From NCBI RefSeq assembly GCF_018100925.1, contig NZ_JAGJEH010000005.1:310001-374000 (forward strand): a stretch of DNA of 64,000 nt, given 5' to 3'. This DNA is from Pseudoalteromonas luteoviolacea (lineage in GTDB: Bacteria > Pseudomonadota > Gammaproteobacteria > Enterobacterales > Alteromonadaceae). Positions 53,301-60,570 of this stretch are shown here, piece by piece. Position numbers and translations under genes: made by a program. The notes beneath the pieces are model-generated. The model saw nothing but the letters and a program-made list of their open reading frames with translations, did not search any database and had not been told where the DNA came from. Position 1 is the stretch's first letter. Every line of letters starts with the position of its first letter.

Positions 53301-53761
53301 GTGAAAAAGGCACTGTGTTTTCAATCTACTTTCCTGCAATTGAGTCGCAAGCCCAGCAAAATTCAGTGGTTGAAATGGTGACTAATCAGCCACATCACGC
53401 CTCGCAGAAAATTCTTGTTGTAGACGATGAGTTACCTTTGGCTGACGTCGTGGCGAAATTATTACGTCAAGTTGGCCATCAAGTGGATATCTATGAAAGT
53501 GCGTTAGATGCATTGAGTGCACTGCAAAGTACGCAGTACGACTTGGTAATTTCAGATGTCCTAATGCCGGACTTAAATGGCTTTAGTTTGGCCAAAAGGG
53601 CGCGTGAAGTGCGGCCTGACATCAAAGTGCAAATGATCAGTGGTTATGTCGACATCGAGAAAGTCACGGATTTTGACCCGCAGTTATATGAGAGCCTGAT
53701 ACGCAAGCCTTTTCGCCCTCAGGAATTACTCAATCGAGTGTCTCAGTTATGCCTAAAATAA
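50345..53761 (+). CDS. Hybrid sensor histidine kinase with multiple PAS domains and receiver
   Basis: This 1138-residue protein has TM1 at about residues 11-31, a periplasmic sensor, TM2 at about 193-213, a HAMP region and four PAS modules (starting about 275, 395, 515 and 645). An NtrB-type HisKA follows (LTGGIAHDFNNLIGIM), then HATPase (SDTGTGIP, GTGLGLSQVYAF) and a C-terminal receiver (KILVVDDE, phospho-acceptor in ISDVLMPD). The fourth PAS has His700 and Arg720, spaced 20 residues as in FixL. The gene's 3' end overlaps the convergent response-regulator gene by 9 bp. The start lies in a region with a weak ribosome binding site. Confidence 0.9.
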   Translation: MQRLSNFARIPIALKIFVVVVFGLLAQVATLHIFTLKQTADSHLETRLDEVSSLFVQAKTAIEFMVSENRMDVVEEYLSLMKTHSEVALAVVFNTQGHVEISTNQKYRGVTAQALTTAFDMPPELTLEVLNALSNEQDYSYFDKTTNMLVMVGVISLGQNVDQNKHLVILADYSLVARYIQNSTMHAFTPLFVIMLVTALLVALIFHVSIRNRLQKIFRHFDTYNSNNSTTLIEIGGKDEISELARRSNRLFQDLAASHAATREQKDYFQALFEGITDAVVIVNEQGHILDLNHVAQSYLTSQPQSFAKFKRFFKLSHTCDTDQLLSLSIEAERNSGKSVKSFWLYREKWHSINLSVTKLNLKKQAQGFYLVAFVDQQKEFELNLQLQLSERKFYSIIENIPESVFLLQENAEVAYLNSQLKQFLSVTTPIKNAQELLQACPKNIADFIDNRMNSVMTGDSYIREEVHYKRRGETFYSAITLFPIVKRADRKYAMAGVISDITIQKRTDYTLQQTQKRLAGLVRHAPLAIIEWDKSLTIVFCNQAASDLFGVSQTSLIGSNLTEVVTSEFNVELERYLFSTMSDEYAAKQLIAISDAKGQQRVTEWQSFTVFDTQSEPPRYASLISDITMLHDVIESLELKEAEKDEVLQSMVDPVITINDRGQILTFNKAAEVAFQYQAQSVIGKNVKTLMPDEFAKHHDQFISNYMTTGQKQVIGIGRQVVGKRADNSVFPMHLSISELPLMPNGVRRFIGNCVDLTNIKEKEEQLRRSMKMDALGKLTGGIAHDFNNLIGIMLGYSDIIMMQEGLDEDSRSYIQAIVKAGERATNLTQKLLSFSKKESELSEIFSLNKALLESQQLLEKSLKADVKLIFELAEELPSVNLDKHDFDDMILNLVINSVHAINEAGTVIIKTSTQWYQNDLVGASPSLHVRCEVSDTGTGIPEEFLDSIFDPFFSTKGEKGTGLGLSQVYAFIQRSKGQVEVKTSEKGTVFSIYFPAIESQAQQNSVVEMVTNQPHHASQKILVVDDELPLADVVAKLLRQVGHQVDIYESALDALSALQSTQYDLVISDVLMPDLNGFSLAKRAREVRPDIKVQMISGYVDIEKVTDFDPQLYESLIRKPFRPQELLNRVSQLCLK

Positions 53762-54922
53762 TTCAGGCTTGGTGGTATTTATATCCATATTTGTGTCCGC
53801 TTCGGGCACTGACTTTTTCTCCATGGCGAAGTATTTATCAGTTTGCTCAATGATGTCAGTTAAATTTGACTTCAGGAGATCCATTTTTGGCTCGATTGCA
53901 CTGAGTTTTTTGGCTTCTTTGGCGATTAGATTGGCAATAAAGAGTTCTTGTTCTTCGGTTAAATCAAGAATATGGAAACTGGAAGAGATTTGCTGATTTA
54001 GATCATTGGTCACATCAAGGATCAGGCTTTTATACTCTTCGGAAATTGTATGAAGTTCACTGATCCCATTGGTAATATCTAATACAATTTTTTCAACTGC
54101 GTGCTGTCTACCGAGATCAATTAACTTGGCTTCGACCCCTTCAATTATGGCAACTGAAATATCCTGTATAGCGCCATTTTCCTCTGGTGACTCAGGCATA
54201 TTTTTTATTAAAAATGAAATGTGCTTTTCGTTGACAATCAGACGCCTACCAAAATTGTGTAAGCGTCCTTTTGTGCATAATAGCTCAAATATATTTTGCT
54301 CAATTGGACTTATTTGAGTACCTCCTGGGCCATAAAAGTGCATTTGCTCCTGCTTGATCATAATACTGGTTAGCATGCCCAATTGTTTCATCGTAGAGAA
54401 GAATTGGTTGATAACTTGTTGTTGATCACTACATTGATTTAGAAGTTTAAAAAATTGCATAACCAAGCTGTAGTGTGACGCTTGTTGCATTGAGGAAAGC
54501 GCGAGCGTTATAGACTCTTGTTCACTGGCCTTAAGCAGCGTCTGCGAGTTGATAAATTCACAGACTCGTTGCACCTTTGTAACTAGTTCTTTCATTTGAA
54601 ATGGCTTGGCGATAAAGTCATCGGCTCCTACATCAAAAGCACGTAACCGCATATCGAGGTTGTTATAACCAGACACAAGAAATACAGCGCAATTTGCAGG
54701 TGCAATCTCAGTTTTTATTTTTTCACATGCAGCTAAGCCATCAATACCTGGCATACTAATATCCATTAGGACGACTTGAGGATCAAAGTGCTCTAAAATT
54801 GCGAAGGCATCGCTTGCTGATTCAGCCTGCTCACAAACAAAAAAAGGCTTTAGTGCTGCGGTGATCATATCCCTTACTGCTTCTTCATCATCAACAATAA
54901 GAACCTTGGCAATGTCTGTCAT
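53753..54922 (-). CDS. Response regulator with uncharacterised C-terminal region
   Basis: This protein of about 389 residues has an N-terminal receiver (VLIVDDEEAVRD, phospho-acceptor in VLMDISMPG, Lys in FIAKPFQ). About 260 residues of mixed and helical sequence follow, with no DNA-binding, GGDEF or phosphatase motif that I can recognise. ATG 54922 is chosen, with AGGAG 10 bases upstream, over 54931, which lies only 1 base after that site. The 3' ends of this gene and the hybrid kinase overlap by 9 bp in convergent orientation, so the two may be functional partners without sharing a transcript. Confidence 0.85.
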   Translation of the reverse strand: MTDIAKVLIVDDEEAVRDMITAALKPFFVCEQAESASDAFAILEHFDPQVVLMDISMPGIDGLAACEKIKTEIAPANCAVFLVSGYNNLDMRLRAFDVGADDFIAKPFQMKELVTKVQRVCEFINSQTLLKASEQESITLALSSMQQASHYSLVMQFFKLLNQCSDQQQVINQFFSTMKQLGMLTSIMIKQEQMHFYGPGGTQISPIEQNIFELLCTKGRLHNFGRRLIVNEKHISFLIKNMPESPEENGAIQDISVAIIEGVEAKLIDLGRQHAVEKIVLDITNGISELHTISEEYKSLILDVTNDLNQQISSSFHILDLTEEQELFIANLIAKEAKKLSAIEPKMDLLKSNLTDIIEQTDKYFAMEKKSVPEADTNMDINTTKPELF

Positions 54923-55179
54923 AGCACACATACTCCTGCACAGAACTATAAAATATTCATAATCTTTTGACTCTCATCAGCATAGTGTACAACTGTGACA
55001 TATGCTAAGTATTTAGTATGGAGTATAGAGTAAATTATTTAAACTAATTCAAAATTCTGGATGCATGTTCTAATGTGGATACTAGGATGATGTGTGCGTG
55101 GCTATAAAATCTAAATAAGGTGACGTGAATTAAGTGAAGAATGTGCGAGAGGTATTGCACTCTCGCTGATATTTTTTGG

Positions 55180-56724
55180 TTAGTACGGTAATTGACCGCC
55201 ATTATTTATGAAGGTGACATACTCTTGCCATAGCTCATCTACACCACGACCTAGTACATGCTGAAAGGCTGCTTCAAATGACCAAGTATAATTGCCTAGA
55301 TCCTTCGCCGCCTTGTTAAACTTGTAAAGAAAATCTGGGTCGTGGGTTACTCGAACATAGTGTAAGAAAAACCCTGTTGTGGTGTAGCCACCGAGCCATT
55401 TTTTCGGATCATTCACATTAGGCGTGCGGGTTTTGTGTAAGCCTTCACCAATTCTTACGGCGTCAGCGAGTCCTTCTGTGTATGCCCAATAGGCTTTACC
55501 GTCCCCGTAGTTGTCGTGTGTAAGTGGAGAGTTATTGTAACCATGGGTAACTTCATGAGATAAAATGCCGTCTATTTCATCGCGGATCGCTGAATCTGAA
55601 TTACCATTGTCGCGGTAAATTTTTTCTAAGTGGCTGGTACTGACAACAATGGTCATTTCACCAGAACCGTCTTCTCCCATTTTGTAGGCAACAAACTCAT
55701 TGCCCCAATGATCTTTGGCTCTCAGTTCAAATTGTAGGTTCCGGAATCTGTTGGATTCAACTGCATCACGATAGAGTATTTTTGCGACGTCGACACAGCG
55801 GTTAGCCATATGCCCCGCTGGATCTGAGATAATGCGTTTGAATAATATTGAACCTTGTGTATGCGGATCTACATCGACAAAGTTCACTTGTGGCTTTTTC
55901 CATTCGCCGTTTGGTGGAGTCGCCACTTCTTCTTTTATATTAATGGTATAGCTTGTGTTTGAATACCCATACACTGAGACATACACATCATTACCTTGTA
56001 GTGAACAAGACTCATCTGCATTGGGGCTCGTGCTAGAGCAATCGAAAGTTTGAGTTGTTGGTTGAGCTGCTTGTCGCATGTATAGGTCAGCATCGCCCGT
56101 ACCCGAAGTAGTTGCAACAATCTTGTTCGCTACATTAAATGGCCCAAAGTGCTGCCACTGTCCGGCATTCAATGTGTTGCTTTGTGAAATAGGTAAACTA
56201 TCGGGTGGTGTCACAACATCTGAGCCGAACATTTCGATTTCTGCAATTTGTAGAATATTGGCACCATTTGTTGAGAATACATTGAGTCTTACAAATGAGT
56301 ATGTTTGCGGGTTTGCCACCGTAAATTGTTTAGTTTGATGTCGGGTACTGAATGATTGGTTGTTTCTGGTATCAAGGGTAAACCAATTGACCCCATCATT
56401 GGAGCCTTGTAGCTGCCAATCTTGAGGGTCTCGGCTAGGTACGTCATTTGCTGAGGTAAGTGTATAGGAAGTCACTCTTTGTGGTTGAGAAAACTGGTAA
56501 CTTATCCAACCTGATGACGAGAAAGTCAGCCATTTACTGTATTGATTATTATCAAACGCTTTTGTTCTGCCCTCAAAGTTACCATTTTCTCCCGATGCGG
56601 TGATCGCATTTGGATTATCTGATGTAAGGTCTGTTTGTGCGATGACAGACGCAGAAAAAAGAGCGCTGAGTAGACAGGCTAAGCTAGTTTTCTTCAGTGA
56701 CACGTGTGTAATTTGAGTTTTCAT
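55180..56724 (-). CDS. Secreted metalloprotease-like protein: F5/8C, PPC and BSP domains
   Basis: This 514-residue exported protein has a signal peptide (cleavage near SVIAQ, about residue 30) and an F5/8-type C (discoidin) carbohydrate-binding domain (about 35-160, NPNAITASGENGNFEGRTKAFDNNQYSKWLTF...). A PPC-like beta domain follows (about 175-265, NTLNAGQWQHFGPF). The C-terminal basic secretory protein (BSP) domain carries the zinc motif SHEVTHGY (HExxH) and GYTTTGFFLHYV. BSP-family proteins are zincin-like and probably cleave protein outside the cell. The ATG at 56724, with AAGG upstream, is preferred. Confidence 0.85.
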   Translation of the reverse strand: MKTQITHVSLKKTSLACLLSALFSASVIAQTDLTSDNPNAITASGENGNFEGRTKAFDNNQYSKWLTFSSSGWISYQFSQPQRVTSYTLTSANDVPSRDPQDWQLQGSNDGVNWFTLDTRNNQSFSTRHQTKQFTVANPQTYSFVRLNVFSTNGANILQIAEIEMFGSDVVTPPDSLPISQSNTLNAGQWQHFGPFNVANKIVATTSGTGDADLYMRQAAQPTTQTFDCSSTSPNADESCSLQGNDVYVSVYGYSNTSYTINIKEEVATPPNGEWKKPQVNFVDVDPHTQGSILFKRIISDPAGHMANRCVDVAKILYRDAVESNRFRNLQFELRAKDHWGNEFVAYKMGEDGSGEMTIVVSTSHLEKIYRDNGNSDSAIRDEIDGILSHEVTHGYNNSPLTHDNYGDGKAYWAYTEGLADAVRIGEGLHKTRTPNVNDPKKWLGGYTTTGFFLHYVRVTHDPDFLYKFNKAAKDLGNYTWSFEAAFQHVLGRGVDELWQEYVTFINNGGQLPY

Positions 56725-57134
56725 ATATTCAACCTTGTATCGTTCCAAAAAATGATTGTGATTTGTTCCACTGTATTTATTGGCTTCTTGATTGTTGTTA
56801 TTTTTTCACAGGCATTATTGTTGCCAATTGAGTTGGAACGTTTTAAATAATTGGTTGTATTTTGAACTTTGTCAAAGGTTTTTTTACAGTTTTGTAACTA
56901 GTTAGGTGTTTTAATATCCGATTTGCATTGGTTCTAAGAATATTTATATGGCTTTCTTAAAAGGTGTAGTGGTTAAATATTCCCAACTTTTCACCGTTAA
57001 AAAATCGATTTTTCAATAATTTAATTTGAGAAAAGTTGAAAGCTCAGTCGATAAGTAAGAAAATTGACCAAATAAAAAACGCATAGCTAGTATGGCATGT
57101 CAAAAAATGTAAAAAGGCGATGTTGGAGTGATAA
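56725..57134. other. 410-bp divergent intergenic region
   Basis: This AT-rich region should hold the promoters of the secreted protease and of the GNAT gene. A perfect 14-bp palindrome AAAAATCGATTTTT lies at 57000-57013. I see no gene or RNA here. Confidence 0.4.
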
Positions 57135-57569
57135 ATGAAGTGGCATATTGAACAGGGCTGTGTGGAAGATCTCATAGACATAGAAAATCAAATCCCTGAA
57201 TTCGCAACACCAAAAACGAGAGAAATTTTAGACGCTCGATTGCAAGGGAAAAAAGTGTTGCTGTTGATAGCGAAAGTAGATGGCTTGCCTGTAGCGTACA
57301 AGTTGGGTTATGCGGTCGATGCGCGACGTTTTTATAGTTGGTTAGGTGCAGTGATACCCCAATACCGTGGTGCCGGCATTGCACAAGCTTTATTAACCGA
57401 ACAGGAGCGCTGGTGTAAAGCACATGGGTTTCATAGTATTGCAGTTAAGTCTATGAACCGTTTTAGGTCTATGTTGATGATGCTATTAAAAAATAACTAT
57501 CACATTGTCGACTGCCACCCTCTAGAAGATGGCACAGACAGTAAAATTCATTTTCTAAAAACGCTATAG
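57135..57569 (+). CDS. GNAT-family N-acetyltransferase
   Basis: This 144-residue acetyltransferase has an acetyl-CoA-binding segment, AVIPQYRGAGIAQALLTEQERWCKAHGF (R-G-A-G-I), and a preceding beta-bulge region, RRFYSWLGAV. The C-terminal strands (NNYHIVDCHPLEDGTDSKIHFLK) fit the family. The substrate cannot be read from sequence. It is convergent with the EamA transporter, with a hairpin terminator between them. Confidence 0.88.
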   Translation: MKWHIEQGCVEDLIDIENQIPEFATPKTREILDARLQGKKVLLLIAKVDGLPVAYKLGYAVDARRFYSWLGAVIPQYRGAGIAQALLTEQERWCKAHGFHSIAVKSMNRFRSMLMMLLKNNYHIVDCHPLEDGTDSKIHFLKTL

Positions 57570-57577
57570 GTTGAGCG

Positions 57578-57607
57578 CGGCTTTGCTAGTGCGAAGCCGT
57601 TTCTTTG
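57578..57607 (+). terminator. Intrinsic terminator after the GNAT gene
   Basis: CGGCTT (57578-57583) pairs with AAGCCG (57594-57599) and is followed by TTTCTTTG. It begins 9 bp after the GNAT stop and overlaps the 3' end of the convergent EamA gene. The stem is short. Confidence 0.5.
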
Positions 57608-58461
57608 TTGGCAGCATTTTTTTCAAAAATAAAGTTTAAGATCAACGCTACACAAATGATGCCACTGCCAATTAACAGAGAGGTTAATTCGGCATCTTTA
57701 TTCCATATAACAATGTTGACTAGTACACCAGCTGGGATCAGTACATTGTTCATAATTGCCAATGTACCGACGGAGACGAGGGTCGCGCCTTTATTCCATA
57801 AAAAATAACCTAGGCCCGAGGCGACTAGTCCCAAGTATATGAGTACACCCCATTGCAGTTGAGTCGTAGGAAGTTTATTTTCATTGCCTAAAATGGCGTA
57901 GCTGAGTCCTGTGATAATGAGTGCGCCAAAAAAGAAAAAACCAAAGCAGGTATGTTGTGCTGGTAGCTGCTCTGTGGCAAGCAAACGTTTGTACAATACT
58001 TGACCTAAGGCAAAGCAGATATTGGCACCTTGCACTAGCATCAAACCAAACCAAAAGTCATCATTGAGCTGGGCATAACGAATGGTGATTGCTCCACATG
58101 TAGCAATTAGCGCTACAAACAGGTGATGAAGCTGTATTTTCCTCTCTAGTAAATCACTAATTACGGTGATATATACAGGCGTCATTACAGTAAAAAGCAG
58201 TACTTCCGGTACACTGAGATATAGGAAAGAATGGTAATAAAATCCATACATTAGACCAATTTGGATTGCGCCAATCACCATTAATCTGACTGCAACATGA
58301 GGCTTTACATTGGTAATTTTGGTAAAAGGCAAAAAAACCAATAATGCGATGACGACACGGCTAAACGCCGCAAACCAAGAGTCTACTTGTCCGGCCAAAT
58401 ACACTCCAATTAAACTGAATGAAAATGCCCAGAGCACGGTTACAAATGAAAGATAATGCAT
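57586..58461 (-). CDS. EamA/DMT-superfamily transporter (carboxylate/amino acid/amine type)
   Basis: This 291-residue inner-membrane protein has ten TM helices in two EamA repeats. Its opening is MHYLSFVTVLWAFSFSLIGVYLAGQVDSWFAAFSRVVIALLVFLPF, with the typical LLFTVMTPVYITVISDLLERK at the repeat end and YLGLVASGLGYFLWNKGATLVSVG in the second repeat. It probably exports a small metabolite; the substrate is unknown. The ATG at 58461 fits the family N terminus better than the longer frame to 58536, though neither has a strong SD. Confidence 0.88.
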   Translation of the reverse strand: MHYLSFVTVLWAFSFSLIGVYLAGQVDSWFAAFSRVVIALLVFLPFTKITNVKPHVAVRLMVIGAIQIGLMYGFYYHSFLYLSVPEVLLFTVMTPVYITVISDLLERKIQLHHLFVALIATCGAITIRYAQLNDDFWFGLMLVQGANICFALGQVLYKRLLATEQLPAQHTCFGFFFFGALIITGLSYAILGNENKLPTTQLQWGVLIYLGLVASGLGYFLWNKGATLVSVGTLAIMNNVLIPAGVLVNIVIWNKDAELTSLLIGSGIICVALILNFIFEKNAANKETASH

Positions 58462-58580
58462 AGTGTCGATATAAAGTTTTTGTGTATGGTAAAAGTTCGC
58501 ACTCAATAAATCGAGTAAATGGCCATGAAAGAACAAAATAACCTTAAACGATCTCGAAGCGGGGGGACTGGGTGGAAACT

Positions 58581-58614
58581 GTTCGAAAAATTCGAACTAA
58601 TTGCCCATTATAAT
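58581..58614 (+). promoter_or_regulatory. Perfect 7-3-7 palindrome followed by a consensus -10 box
   Basis: GTTCGAA (58581-58587), AAA and TTCGAAC (58591-58597) form a perfect 17-bp operator-like palindrome. A perfect TATAAT follows at 58609-58614, facing plus. No good -35 stands at 17 bp, so an activator bound at the palindrome might replace it. It could also serve the divergent EamA gene. Confidence 0.5.
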
Positions 58615-58620
58615 ATGATT

Positions 58621-58725
58621 TTAATTTACTACCTAGTCGCTACAATGAAGTTGTTTTCACATTTATCCCTTTCATGATTACCCATGATGTGTTAAAGGCC
58701 ACCATTTTATGGTGGCCTTTTTATT
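58621..58725 (+). ncRNA. Candidate terminated small RNA of about 105 nt
   Basis: A consensus -10 at 58609-58614 predicts a start near 58621. A very strong intrinsic terminator follows: AAAGGCCACCAT (58694-58705), TTT, then ATGGTGGCCTTT (58709-58720) with a T-rich tail. No plus-strand gene precedes this terminator, as the nearest upstream gene is on the other strand. It must therefore end a short transcript that starts in this gap. A small TCATG/CATGA hairpin at about 58674-58690 could be part of the RNA. No open frame of note lies inside. Not matched to a known RNA family. Confidence 0.5.
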
Positions 58726-58887
58726 TTGAGTCCCTCATTGGTTGCTTTTTCTAAGCTCACTCTACACTTTTATACAATTGCGCATTGCGCTGTTCATCTT
58801 AGGCTAAACTTGATGCTTGCATCTTATGCTACTGGTGCGCTACGGCATAAGGCTTAGGCAAATTTGGTAGTAATTGAGGAGTAAGAA

Positions 58888-59451
58888 ATGACATATTTTT
58901 TTAAAGCCAGTGTTTTACTGATGATGTTAGCAATCAGTGGTTGTGCATCGATGGGGCCGGGGGACAATGTGCAAAAACGTGCACAAATAATAGAAATGAA
59001 AAACGAAACTTTGGCGCAATTGTATCAAGAAAAACCGGATACACGAGCGCAGCTGCGATCAGCGGTTGGTTACGCAGTGTTTTCAAATGCAAACATTAAC
59101 TTACTGTTGGTTTCAGCGGGCACAGGCTATGGGGTGGTGCAAAACAATCAAACGGGTCAATTTACTTATATGAATATGGCTGAAGGTGGAGTTGGTTTGG
59201 GCCTAGGTGTCAAAGATTATAGACTGATCGTCGTTTTTCATACTGCGGCAGCACTCGATACATTTGTGAATAACGGTTGGACCTTTGGCGGCAATGCCGA
59301 TGCCGCAGCGAAAGCATCTGAAAAGGGCGCTGCAATTCAAGGCGAAGTATATTACGGTGATCTGTCTGTTTACACTTTAACGCAAAGTGGTTTGGCGCTG
59401 CAGGCTACTGTGAAGGGAACCAAATTTTGGCCTGATAAATCTTTGAATTAG
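58888..59451 (+). CDS. SYLF/YSC84-domain lipoprotein
   Basis: This 187-residue lipoprotein has lipobox LAISGC (Cys about 19). The rest is a SYLF domain: RSAVGYAVFSNANINLLLVSAGTGYGVVQNNQTG, EGGVGLGLGVKDYRLIVVFHTAAALDTFVNNGW and GAAIQGEVYYGDLSVYTLTQSGLALQATVKGTKFW. SYLF domains bind phosphoinositides in eukaryotes. In bacteria they are envelope proteins of unknown role. It has a GAGGAG site and its own promoter region; no operon partner follows closely. Confidence 0.92.
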   Translation: MTYFFKASVLLMMLAISGCASMGPGDNVQKRAQIIEMKNETLAQLYQEKPDTRAQLRSAVGYAVFSNANINLLLVSAGTGYGVVQNNQTGQFTYMNMAEGGVGLGLGVKDYRLIVVFHTAAALDTFVNNGWTFGGNADAAAKASEKGAAIQGEVYYGDLSVYTLTQSGLALQATVKGTKFWPDKSLN

Positions 59452-59602
59452 TTTTTCATCTTAATGAGCTGAAGAGGTTTTATGCAGCGTTGGGACGCGT
59501 CTACAAACGCATTTTTTATATGAATTTACTTTTTGATCTTGTGAGGGACAAAAGTATTCGCTATAAACAACATAGGCATGTTTAATTATTGTAGAGGGTA
59601 GC

Positions 59603-60532
59603 GTGTTTAAGGAAATTGACGACCTCAGTGATAGCTTAGTTTTGATTGTAGAAGACTCTGCGCTGACGCAAAAAGTACTGAGTGCTTGTTTAGAGGGGCT
59701 GTGTAAAGTTGATGCAGTCGACTGTGCTGAAGATGCAATCGATTACTGCCTAAAGTCTGCACCTGATTTGATTTTGATGGACTGGATTTTAGGTGGTATG
59801 ACTGGCTTGGAGGCGTGTAAAAAAATTCAAGCTATGGATGAGCTTAACGAAATCCCGATCATTTTTGTGACATCAAACACCAACGAAAACCAGCAAGAAC
59901 TGTGTTGGGATGCTGGGGCTGTCGACTTTTTAGGAAAGCCTATTGTTGCCAGGACACTAGTAAACAGAGTTCGGACTCACTTAAAGTACAAACGTCAAAC
60001 AGACATATTAAAGCAATACTCGTTTTTTGATGGATTAACAGAAGTATTTAATCGCCGATACTTTGATATGGAATGCAAGCGTTTGTTTAGGCAAAACTTA
60101 CGGCAACAGCAATGTTTATCAGTCATCATGCTTGATATCGACTATTTTAAGTTGTTTAACGATAAATATGGGCATTTACAAGGAGATGATGCGCTTAAGG
60201 ACGTGGCAAAAATAGCAATGAAAATGGTTAACCGGCCGCTTGATAGTGTGTTTCGCTATGGGGGAGAAGAGTTTGCAGTGTTACTTCCCAATACCAGTGA
60301 AGAAGGCGCGCTTAAGATTGCTCAGTCTATAGTGAATGCGGTAAAGGGCTTAGAGATCCCACACTGCAAATCTCAATTTGATGTAGTGACGGTGAGTGCT
60401 GGTGTCGCTGTGGGCCACTATGGAGCTTATGATAATATTGAAGATTTAATCCAAAAAGCAGATGAGGGTCTGTATTTGGCGAAGACTAACGGTCGGGATC
60501 AGGCTTATTTGATTGCCAAAGAACCTAAGTAG
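59603..60532 (+). CDS. REC-GGDEF diguanylate cyclase (PleD-like)
   Basis: This 309-residue protein starts with GTG at 59603 behind AGAGGG. It has a receiver with Asp60 in LILMDWILGG and a GGDEF domain whose active site reads GGEEF (YGGEEFAVLLP). RPLD five residues before it is the RxxD allosteric inhibition site. It should therefore be an active, product-inhibited diguanylate cyclase switched on by phosphorylation. There is no kinase gene directly beside it. Confidence 0.93.
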   Translation: MFKEIDDLSDSLVLIVEDSALTQKVLSACLEGLCKVDAVDCAEDAIDYCLKSAPDLILMDWILGGMTGLEACKKIQAMDELNEIPIIFVTSNTNENQQELCWDAGAVDFLGKPIVARTLVNRVRTHLKYKRQTDILKQYSFFDGLTEVFNRRYFDMECKRLFRQNLRQQQCLSVIMLDIDYFKLFNDKYGHLQGDDALKDVAKIAMKMVNRPLDSVFRYGGEEFAVLLPNTSEEGALKIAQSIVNAVKGLEIPHCKSQFDVVTVSAGVAVGHYGAYDNIEDLIQKADEGLYLAKTNGRDQAYLIAKEPK

Positions 60533-60563
60533 AAAGGTGCAATTATAACGATTGCACCTTTTG
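60533..60563. terminator. Bidirectional intrinsic terminator
   Basis: AAAGGTGCAAT (60533-60543) and ATTGCACCTTT (60551-60561) pair perfectly over 11 bp with a 7-base loop, with A and T runs at the ends. It sits between the convergent diguanylate cyclase and SdaC-family genes and should stop both. Confidence 0.85.
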
Positions 60564-60570
60564 CAAAGAA

